From NCBI GenBank assembly GCA_902463265.1, contig CABQEV010000044.1:1-7530 (forward strand): a DNA stretch of 7,530 nucleotides, written 5' to 3'. The position numbers and the translations under genes are program-made. This DNA comes from UMGS1889 sp900556055. GTDB lineage: Bacteria > Bacillota > Clostridia > Oscillospirales > Ruminococcaceae. This document shows positions 1 through 6,300 of the stretch, piece by piece. The notes under the pieces are model-generated. The model was not told the origin of the DNA and did not search any database. It saw nothing but the letters and a program-made list of their open reading frames with translations. Position 1 is the stretch's first letter; each line of letters begins with the position of its first letter.

Positions 1-12
1 GCTTGCTGTTAT

Positions 13-137
13 ACGGATATCGGTTACTTTGATGTTTTTTGAACTGCGGGTTTATCGAACCAAGTGACCTACCGCCGTTTCTTACGAAACGGTTGACCGA
101 TGCATAGCCTCCCTTACGGTCGGCTGTTTTCGGTCAA
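13..137 (+). other. Structured intergenic region, possible 3' part of an ncRNA or 3' UTR
   Basis: This stretch folds into successive stem-loops. GGTTACTT (22-29) pairs with AAGTGACC (62-69), with one G-T wobble. CCGTTTC (75-81) pairs with GAAACGG (86-92) across a TTAC loop. TTGACCGA (93-100) pairs exactly with TCGGTCAA (130-137), enclosing a smaller AGCC (106-109)/GGCT (122-125) stem. The next structure, 139-229, is a terminator on the + strand, so these helices could be the 3' part of a transcript that starts left of the window. I do not recognise the RNA: the hallmarks I know of RNase P RNA, tmRNA, SRP RNA, T-box leaders and c-di-GMP riboswitches are absent. The reading frames at the left edge stop within 22 codons, so a coding tail cannot be shown. 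A gene's structured 3' UTR is an equally good explanation. Confidence 0.4.
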
Positions 138-138
138 T

Positions 139-229
139 GCCGCATGCAGGATAGATGCTCTACGCTTCTTTCTTTTGTAGTGTAGACTATGATAGACTAC
201 TGTTTCTTTTTCTGCATGCGGCTTTTTTT
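139..229 (+). terminator. Long-stem rho-independent terminator on the + strand
   Basis: An 11-bp perfect stem, GCCGCATGCAG (139-149) with CTGCATGCGGC (212-222), is followed directly by seven Ts (223-229). The 62-base interior is long for a terminator. It contains two direct TAGACTA copies (183-189 and 193-199) and smaller CTAC/GTAG pairings that could shorten it. It would end a transcript entering from the left edge, facing the minus-strand fruK operon. Confidence 0.7.
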
Positions 230-435
230 ATTTGTGGCTTTGTGCGATGCATTTGCTTTTGTTTGCTTTGTGTTGTGACTGGTGGATTTGTTTCTCTTTA
301 TGTAAACGAATTTTTCTTTGCTGCTTGCGGAGTTTCGCCCTTGCGAGGGCGACCAGCCCTTTCCAAAGCCAAAGGGCTGGACCCCAACGCTTTTTAGTTT
401 GGGTGCGGGTCTGTAGGTGCTGTTCACCTGAATAT
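230..435. other. Gene-free, hairpin-rich intergenic stretch
   Basis: No convincing gene is present. Bases 230-330 are T-rich on the + strand and show little structure. GC-rich hairpins follow in close succession: CGCCCT (336-341)/AGGGCG (346-351) with a TGCG loop; a 10-bp perfect stem CCAGCCCTTT (353-362)/AAAGGGCTGG (371-380); and AGGTG (415-419)/CACCT (425-429). Open frames cross the region on both strands, but they are low-complexity, rich in Cys/Phe/Leu or Lys/Gln/Ser, and have no ribosome binding site, so I treat them as chance. The stretch borders the repeat element at 429-567 and may be part of a longer version of it. The right-hand copy reaches the window edge, so this cannot be tested here. 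Confidence 0.5.
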
Positions 436-567
436 AAAAAGCAAAAGGAGAACCACAAAAGCAGTTCTCCTCATCAAACAAAACACTAAAGTAACCTTTG
501 CGCGGACGCTTGACTATATCACTCCACATAAGTAAGGCGACGGTTTACCGCGCCGTATCGCGAAAAA
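429..567 (-). repeat. Gene-3'-end repeat element, left copy (inverted relative to 7394-7530)
   Basis: Read on the minus strand, this segment matches 7394-7530 read on the + strand. Over the core 436-567 I count 9 mismatches and two 1-base indels by eye, about 92% identity. In gene direction it begins at the T-run of the fruK terminator, then carries a hairpin (536-554), a variable patch (about 510-530), a conserved stretch including CGTCCGCGCAAAGGTTACTTT (one base variable in other parts), and a terminator hairpin (446-471). The 536-554 hairpin is GGCG-A-CGGT-TT-ACCG-CGCC. The right copy has CGGC-TA-GCCG at the same place, so a T-A pair has become a C-G pair. That compensatory change suggests the fold matters. 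The two indels shift any reading frame through the element, which argues against a protein. It resembles a dispersed intergenic repeat or shared 3' UTR element; the family is not identified. Confidence 0.85.
436..471 (-). terminator. Terminator hairpin inside the left repeat copy
   Basis: On the minus strand AGGAGAAC (471-464) pairs with GTTCTCCT (453-446) around a 10-base loop, followed by TTTGCTTTTT (445-436). The stem, loop and T-rich tail are identical in the right copy at 7488-7523. It is the second, distal terminator after the fruK operon and faces the + strand terminator at 139-229. Confidence 0.75.
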
Positions 568-585
568 ACAGTGCGGACGCCGCAC
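563..585 (-). terminator. Terminator of the Nudix-fruK operon
   Basis: Reading the minus strand, GTGCGG (585-580), a CGT loop and CCGCAC (576-571) form a 6-bp GC-rich stem, followed by TG and six Ts (568-563). It starts 5 bases after the fruK stop codon. Its T-run coincides with the beginning of the repeat element. Confidence 0.75.
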
Positions 586-590
586 CCCGC

Positions 591-1520
591 TCATAGGTGT
601 TCAAAAAGCTGTCTTATGTATTTCGCTTCTGGGAATGTCTCGGAAAATGCCGATGCACTTCCTGCCGCTACTCCCATCCTCAGCGCATATCCATAATCCC
701 CGCTGCTCTCGGAATATCCCGCAAGAAATCCCGCTACCATCGAATCTCCCGCTCCTACCGAGTTCTTCACCGTTCCCTCAGGCGCTTCAATTATGTGCGT
801 CTTTCCCGTGCTGTCCATCAGCAGCGCTCCGTCTCCCGCCATGGATACAAGTACATTCTTTGCTCCCATGTTCCTCAGCATTCCCCCGTATTCAGTTACC
901 TTCGCTATAAGCTCGTCACGGTCAAATACACACGACAGATCATCACAGAAAAGATCACCAAGCTCTACATGATTCGGCTTTACAAGAAACGGCTTGTGCT
1001 CCAGACATTTCAGCAGCAGATCCTTTTCAGCATCAACTACAATGTTGACCCCGCGCCCCGCAAGCTGTGCCATAATGTTGCTGTATATGTCCGACGGAAG
1101 GGATTTCGGTATGCTTCCCGCCATTACCAGCGTGTCGCCCTCCCCCAGCGATTCAAGACGTGCCGTCAGACGCTCCCTCGCTTCATCGTCAATAACAGGC
1201 CCGCCTGCGTTTATCTCAGTCTCACGGACAGTATCGTTCAGCTTGACGTTTACTCTTGAACATCCCTCTTTCAGACGGATAAATTCGGATTTGCAGCCGC
1301 TTTCCGTTACAAGACGCTCTATCTCTGCACCCGTAAATCCCGCTGTAAATCCAAGCGCAGTGTTGTCAACGCCCAGCCTTGACAGTACGTTTGAAACGTT
1401 AAGTCCCTTTCCGCCTGCAATAAAACATTCGGAAACAGTTCTGTTCATATGTCCCGGCTTGAACGAATCAAGCTTCATAACATAGTCGAGAGCGGGGTTA
1501 AAGGTAACGGTATATATCAT
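591..1520 (-). CDS. fruK: 1-phosphofructokinase (PfkB/ribokinase family)
   Basis: A 309-residue cytosolic sugar kinase, the usual FruK length. FruK uses ATP to convert fructose 1-phosphate to fructose 1,6-bisphosphate, feeding PTS-imported fructose into glycolysis. The protein opens with the family's typical IYTVTFNPALDY. The N-terminal PfkB signature is GGKGLNVSNVLSRLG (from G36), with the sugar-binding GGKG and N41. The C-terminal signature is GAGDSMVAGF, with catalytic base D259. The start was placed at ATG 1518-1520 because homology begins there and AAAGGA (1535-1530) lies 9 bases upstream. The frame stays open to 1664, but those extra 48 residues overlap the Nudix gene and look non-coding. 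It lies 53 bases after the Nudix stop with no promoter seen between, so the two are probably co-transcribed. No fruA or fruR is in the window, which is unusual for fruK. Tagatose-6-phosphate kinase (LacC) is the closest alternative. Confidence 0.88.
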   Translation of the reverse strand: MIYTVTFNPALDYVMKLDSFKPGHMNRTVSECFIAGGKGLNVSNVLSRLGVDNTALGFTAGFTGAEIERLVTESGCKSEFIRLKEGCSRVNVKLNDTVRETEINAGGPVIDDEARERLTARLESLGEGDTLVMAGSIPKSLPSDIYSNIMAQLAGRGVNIVVDAEKDLLLKCLEHKPFLVKPNHVELGDLFCDDLSCVFDRDELIAKVTEYGGMLRNMGAKNVLVSMAGDGALLMDSTGKTHIIEAPEGTVKNSVGAGDSMVAGFLAGYSESSGDYGYALRMGVAAGSASAFSETFPEAKYIRQLFEHL

Positions 1521-1573
1521 TTTCAACATTCCTTTCTTGCGATACATATTGAGAGGAGGAGTCATAGGAGGTA

Positions 1574-1981
1574 TCATTCCCTGATAGCAAGCTTTGCCTT
1601 GTTTACTATCGTTTTGTCGTTCTCGTAGGTCAGTACGCTTGTCGCATAGCCTATATCCACCCATTTGATCTGTGCGATCTCCTCCTCCTGGGGGACATAT
1701 TCAAAATTTTTCGCCTTTGCGAGAAAATATACAACTACCTTCTGCGTATCCTTTCTCGGGAAATATGTTACCGTTTCCCTGAATGTCGAGTCGATGATGA
1801 CGTCTATCCCTGTTTCCTCTTTTATCTCACGAAGAGCAGTCTCTTCCTCAGTCTCGCCGGCTTCGACGTGACCCTTGGGAAACGACCAGTGACCGCTGTT
1901 TACGTGCTTTATCAGCAGGATCTCGAGATTTCCGTGATGCCGGCGGTACACTATCGCACCGCATGACTTTTCAAAAACCAT
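1574..1981 (-). CDS. Nudix hydrolase, Ap4A-pyrophosphohydrolase type
   Basis: A 135-residue cytosolic hydrolase that fits bacterial bis(5'-nucleosyl)-tetraphosphatase (asymmetrical)-like proteins, which cleave diadenosine polyphosphates or related nucleoside-diphosphate-linked compounds using Mg2+. The Nudix box (G37-x5-E43-x7-R51-E52-I-x-E55-E56-x-G58-I59) is complete, with all metal-binding glutamates present. It is preceded by HWSFPKGHVEAGE, typical of the Ap4A-hydrolase branch, and the N-terminus EKSCGAIVYR also fits. I chose ATG 1979-1981 because family homology starts there. An upstream in-frame ATG at 2015-2017 would add 12 basic residues. The AAAGGA site sits about 12 bases before the chosen start, a little far, so the start is moderately certain. 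It is the first gene of the probable operon with fruK, driven by the promoter at 2044-2072. The true substrate cannot be read from the sequence. Confidence 0.88.
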   Translation of the reverse strand: MVFEKSCGAIVYRRHHGNLEILLIKHVNSGHWSFPKGHVEAGETEEETALREIKEETGIDVIIDSTFRETVTYFPRKDTQKVVVYFLAKAKNFEYVPQEEEIAQIKWVDIGYATSVLTYENDKTIVNKAKLAIRE

Positions 1982-2043
1982 AAGCCGCAGTTTTCCTTTC
2001 TTTCCCGTTCGCAGCACGACGGGTGATGATGATACTTAATGTA

Positions 2044-2072
2044 ATTATACCACAAAACTTCCCGCTTGTCTT
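2044..2072 (-). promoter_or_regulatory. Sigma-A-type promoter of the Nudix-fruK operon
   Basis: On the minus strand the -35 is AAGACA (2072-2067, 4/6), the spacer 17 bp and the -10 a perfect TATAAT (2049-2044). Transcription would start near 2037, about 55 bases before the Nudix start codon. Confidence 0.75.
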
Positions 2073-2104
2073 TGTTTTTTTTGAAAATTAATTATTTCAG
2101 TTAA

Positions 2105-2122
2105 TTTGCATAGTTTTGCATA
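2105..2122. promoter_or_regulatory. Paired TTTGCATA direct repeats upstream of the Nudix promoter
   Basis: Two TTTGCATA copies (2105-2112 and 2115-2122) start 10 bp apart, one helical turn, within AT-rich DNA some 30-50 bp upstream of the -35 box. The same 8-mer on the other strand (TATGCAAA) occurs at 3126-3133, in the divergent region ahead of the membrane-protein and phosphodiesterase genes. The spacing suits a DNA-binding protein, but AT-rich chance similarity is a real alternative. The rest of 2073-2195 shows nothing else I can name. Confidence 0.25.
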
Positions 2123-2195
2123 TCTGATTTTTCTGTTTCGGTCAAAATATTTTTCTTTTGTGATATGAATATCGAAGATGTTTCCCGCAAATTAC

Positions 2196-2240
2196 AAAAA
2201 AACGGAGCAAAGCCAAGCCGCAGCTTATGCATTGCTCCGT
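2196..2240 (-). terminator. Terminator of the membrane-protein gene
   Basis: On the minus strand ACGGAGCAA (2240-2232) pairs perfectly with TTGCTCCGT (2210-2202), with an inner AAGC-TGCG-GCTT hairpin. A run of seven Ts ends at 2196. It starts 31 bases after the stop codon of the membrane-protein gene. Confidence 0.88.
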
Positions 2241-2271
2241 AAGAAAGCGTGTTTTTGGGCGATATCGTGCC

Positions 2272-3003
2272 TCAGAAGCTGAATTCCCAGTCGCCTATCT
2301 CAAAGCCGTATCTGTCACCGTCGATGTAAAGCTCGTTGTCGGCGGACCATTCGCATTTGAGCGAAATATCCTGATTTAAGTGCTTGTTGACCTGCTTTAC
2401 CATATCCGAATAGCCGGTAGCCTTCAGCTTTATAAATCCGCCGATATCCTTGTCAAGCGTGTTCGGCTCGACATAAACGACTATTTTTCCGTTTGCCTTG
2501 TTCTGCACATCCACCATTACATAGCGGTATTCGCCGTTCGGGGACGGCTGCGTTTCAAGCACTGTATCTATCGTTCTTGCGGTAAATACATTGACGATAA
2601 GGAAGAACGCAACTCCGCCGATTATGTACATCAGCAGGAAAATAGTTCCGAATATCGTCTTTGCCGTATCGCCCATGCCGCAGGCAAAGAACGCAAACAG
2701 GCTGACTATCGCCGCAGGAATGAGCAGCGGCCAGTTTCCCCAGTCGAGAAGCACGGCGGGAAACAGCAGGAAAACGTTGAACATCGCAGCTATCGACGTT
2801 ACAAAGGATTTTCTTGTGTAAAAGTACAGCAGACCGAAAGCTATCGAAACGAGCGAGTAAACTATCGCAAATGTAACTTCGTTCTCATATTCCATCTCGT
2901 AGAAAAGCGCCGCATAATCTATTGCGATTATCATTGCGGTGTAAATAAGTCCCAGCAGGCTGACACCGACCTTGAACCATTTGTTTTTGAATATCTCAGG
3001 CAT
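2272..3003 (-). CDS. Five-helix membrane protein with an extracytoplasmic C-terminal domain, function unknown
   Basis: A 243-residue protein whose function I do not recognise. Five hydrophobic segments lie at about 12-34, 43-62, 67-86, 92-108 and 116-140. Basic residues before helix 1 (KNKWFK) and between helices 2 and 3 (YTRK) indicate the N-terminus is inside, which puts the C-terminal domain (about 145-243) outside. That domain starts with QPSPNGEYRYVMVDVQ, a 'proline then S-P-N/D-G-x-Y' opening seen in small extracytoplasmic domains of Firmicutes membrane proteins. The DUF5412 group comes to mind, but only tentatively. It ends in an aromatic/acidic stretch, EIGDWEFSF. ATG 3001-3003 has AAGGAC about 10 bases upstream. 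It is a single-gene unit with its own promoter (3036-3064) and terminator (2196-2240), divergent from the phosphodiesterase gene. No catalytic motif is visible. Confidence 0.85.
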   Translation of the reverse strand: MPEIFKNKWFKVGVSLLGLIYTAMIIAIDYAALFYEMEYENEVTFAIVYSLVSIAFGLLYFYTRKSFVTSIAAMFNVFLLFPAVLLDWGNWPLLIPAAIVSLFAFFACGMGDTAKTIFGTIFLLMYIIGGVAFFLIVNVFTARTIDTVLETQPSPNGEYRYVMVDVQNKANGKIVVYVEPNTLDKDIGGFIKLKATGYSDMVKQVNKHLNQDISLKCEWSADNELYIDGDRYGFEIGDWEFSF

Positions 3004-3035
3004 ATTTTAACCCGTCCTTTTTTGTCATTTTTACT

Positions 3036-3064
3036 ATTATAATACAACTTCGGTCAAAAATCAA
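3036..3064 (-). promoter_or_regulatory. Promoter of the membrane-protein gene
   Basis: On the minus strand TTGATT (3064-3059, 4/6) and a perfect TATAAT (3041-3036) are separated by 17 bp. Transcription would start near 3029, leaving a leader of about 26 bases that contains the ribosome binding site. Confidence 0.72.
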
Positions 3065-3232
3065 CACCAAACAGGTGACATCTTGGTAACAAATTAATTT
3101 TTGGCATCAGGATCATAATACAGAATATGCAAAAAATATACATTATCAGATGTTTTTCTCTCTTTCAATCTATCGTAATGCATAGTTTTCTGTCCTTCAT
3201 GTGTTCAGTTTGAACGAAAATACAAAAAATAC

Positions 3233-3261
3233 TTGACGTTTCGGTGCTGATATTGTATAAT
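3233..3261 (+). promoter_or_regulatory. Strong consensus promoter of the phosphodiesterase gene
   Basis: TTGACG (3233-3238, 5/6), a 17-bp spacer and a perfect TATAAT (3256-3261). Transcription would start near 3268, giving a leader of about 95 bases. The DNA between this and the divergent promoter (3065-3232) is AT-rich. Apart from one TATGCAAA at 3126-3133, I see no clear site in it. Confidence 0.85.
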
Positions 3262-3305
3262 AATACCATAAGAAATGTGCATCTTTGCATCATAATCAGA
3301 AAATT

Positions 3306-3338
3306 CGGGTAATCGCTGTCTGACATAATTTTTACCCG
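3306..3338 (+). promoter_or_regulatory. Hairpin in the leader of the phosphodiesterase mRNA
   Basis: CGGGTAA (3306-3312) pairs perfectly with TTACCCG (3332-3338) around a 19-base loop. It ends 8 bases before the AAAGGG ribosome binding site (3346-3351). No T-run follows, so it is not a terminator. It could affect mRNA stability or ribosome access. It does not match the c-di-GMP riboswitch consensus I know. Confidence 0.35.
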
Positions 3339-3362
3339 TCTATATAAAGGGCGTTACGGTTT

Positions 3363-6300
3363 ATGATTGATCTGTTCGGTGTAAAACTAAAAACAACACC
3401 GCTGAAAATTCTTGCTGCGGTGATAATATTATCGGCTGTCTGTTTCGGAGCTGCCGCATTTCTGCTTGACGGCACCGCAAGGATAGTTTCGGCTTCGGCG
3501 TGCCTTGCGTCCGCCATCGCATTCGTGCTGCTTACTGTGCAGACAAAGCTTATAAAGCAGAACATGGCTTACTGCGACGGCCTTTCAGCCAGCTGCCCCG
3601 AAACACTGCATATCGTATATAATGTAAATACGCAGTCGTCGATCATACCCGAGGAGCTTTTTGAGCTTTCTGGTATGGACAAGAGCAGCTACAAGACCTC
3701 TGACGGCTATGTTTATGCGGGCAGAGGGGAGTATCTCCGTGTTATAGCGCAGCTCACCGAAAAGCCCGAGGGCGACTCGGAAAATATCTACCAGGCTCCC
3801 GGAAGCGATGACAAGTGGTACAAGGTCATAAGCTTCGACGCAGGTTCCTGCCGCTACACTCTCGCAAACAACGCAAGTGACATCGTTCTCGCAAGGGGAC
3901 TTATCAGAAGCCTCAGAGATTATGATTCCGTCACAAGCCTTCTCGGATATGAAGCATTCACCGAATCCCTGAAGGATATGCTCGCAAAGGGACAGAACTG
4001 CTGCGTGGTGCAGTTCCACATAAACGGACTCGAAAAGATAACCTCGGCTGTAAGCTATGCGGCTGCGGAAAAAGTCCTGATAAAAATAGCGTCGGCACTC
4101 AAGGCGTTCCTTACGGGCGATTCGATCGCAGGAAGAAGAAACACTAACGAATTTATCATGGCAATAAACGGAGTCAGCCACGACTCCCTCAAAAATATGA
4201 TCGCAGAGGTGTTCTCGGGCGTAAACAAGGCGGCTTTACAGTGCGCAGAGGAGCTGAAGCTGCCTGTTGCCGTGTTCTGCGGCTACTGCCTGTGTCCGGA
4301 ACAGGTGTCTGTGCTCGATGATATACTGTCGGCTGCCGACTTTGCCGCATTTGAAGCGGAAAGCGCAGGCTCTGCTATCCCGCAGAAGTTCAATCAGGTA
4401 TCCTTCGGGAAAAGACGTGAGGATTATCACCGCATTCAGGTGTTCGATGACCTTATCTCCGGCAACGAGATCGACTACTGGTTCCAGCCTATCGTTGATG
4501 CGAGAACAGGCGAGATCCACGGCTATGAGTCGCTCATGCGCCCCCGTGCGGTGTCGGGCATCAGGTTCACTCCGGGCGATGTGCTGTCGCTCGCCAAGGA
4601 GCAGAATATGCTCGATGAGATCGAACGCCTTACATTCTTCAACACTATTGCAAAGGTATATGAAAATCAGGATCTTTTCAAGGACAGAAAGGTGTTCCTG
4701 AACTCTATCCCCAGCTGCTCGCTGACGGAAAATGACTATAAGTATCTGCTGGAAAACTATGAGCCGCTGTTCGGCTATCTCGTTGTTGAGATCACAGAGA
4801 GCAGCGAAATGTCACTCAAAACCATCGAAACGCTCCGTCAGAGATTCGTGAGCCATAAGGCGTTGCTTGCGCTCGATGACTACGGAACGGGCTATTCAAA
4901 TGAATCCAACCTGCTGAAATCCCAGCCGAATTACATCAAGATCGACCGTTCGCTGCTGACAGGCATCAACTCAAATGCGCAGAAGCAGCACCTCGTGTCG
5001 AATATGATAAGCTTTGCATCCAAGCATGATATACGCATAATCGCAGAGGGCATCGAAACGGCTGAGGAGCTTGAAACTGTAATAAACCTCGGTGCTGACC
5101 TTATACAGGGCTTCTTCACCTGCCGCCCGCAGTCTGTTATCCTGAGAGATATCCCCGCTGAGATACGTGAGCTTATTGTAGAGATAAATCTCAGAAGGAC
5201 AAGAAAGGAACGCAAGATATTTGAAGCAAACGGCACTGAGATAGTCGATATCGCATCGGCGGCGCTCCAGGGCTATACGGATATTGTCGTAGCGGGAAGC
5301 AGAGTCACTGTCACAAACAAAAATCACCGTGCTATCCCGATAAATCTCGTGTTCCCAAAGGGCTCGGAAAGCACGCTTACTCTTGATAATATCACTGTTG
5401 AAAGCATGGACAGACCTGCGATAATCCTCGAAGAGGGCGCAAACGTCAAGATCGAACTGAAGGGTACAAATACGATCACGGGCGCAGGAGTGCGTGTTCC
5501 TGCGGGTTCAAGAGTCGTATTCACGGGCGACGGCGATCTCTCTGTTACATGTGATTCGCACGGCGCATGCATAGGCGGCGGAAAATCCGAGGACTTCGGC
5601 GAGATAGTATTCAATTCTTTGGGTACGGTCACCGCAGCCGCAAATGACGATATTTCGATAGCGATAGGCGGCGGCATCGCCAAGGAATCGCTGATAAAGA
5701 TGGTCCAGGGCAGGACCGTTATAAGAACAACAGGCGAAAAGACGATAGGCATGGGCTTCATAAGCGGAAATGGTGAGATAAGCCTTGTAAAGGGCGTACT
5801 TGATATCGAATCCAGCGGCGCTGAGGCAGTCGGTCTGGGAACATTCAAGGGCGATATCAGGCTCAGCACCTGCGCAGATGTCAGCACCGTTTGCTCGGGA
5901 GATACCTGTGCATGCATCGGCGGACTTGCCGACAGCAAGGGTACTATCGAGATCAACGAGGGACATATATCCACAAAGGCAAACGCAAAGAACGCTGTCG
6001 GCATCGGCGGCATAGGTTCAGAAATAAATACAGTCGTTCATTCGGGCAGCGTGACCGTCAGGGCTGAGGGCGGAAATATCTGCGGCATAGGCGACAGGAG
6101 CGAAAAGGGTTCTGTTACTATCGAAAGCGGAAAACTCGAACTCAATATCCTTTCCGGCAACTGCGTCACACTCGGCGCACCGACAGAAAAAACAGTCGTC
6201 TTCGGAGGAAATATCACGGGAAATACTGTCGAGGATATCAAGGCTGTCAACACCTTCGGCGAACCGCTTGCTATGCATAAATTCGACAGCGTAGGCGAAT

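Noticed and set aside
1..67. Possible C-terminal coding tail at the left edge
   Set aside because: All three plus frames stop within 22 codons and overlap the stem-loops. There is too little sequence to support a gene.
197..529. Minus-strand open frame of 110 codons through the left repeat and hairpin region
   Set aside because: It spans terminators and hairpins, lacks a good ribosome binding site, has low-complexity composition, and its frame is broken by the 1-base indels in the matching right-hand repeat copy.
597..1259. Plus-strand frame of 220 codons opposite fruK
   Set aside because: It is antisense to a gene with clear PfkB motifs. Its Arg/Tyr/Ser-rich translation has no recognisable domain.
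3268..3362. c-di-GMP riboswitch upstream of the EAL gene
   Set aside because: I looked for the conserved core of class I and II elements and did not see it. Only a simple hairpin is present.
5324..6013. Minus-strand frames opposite the beta-helix part of the phosphodiesterase
   Set aside because: They are shadows of a repetitive Gly-rich coding region, giving Pro/Ser-rich translations with no start signals.
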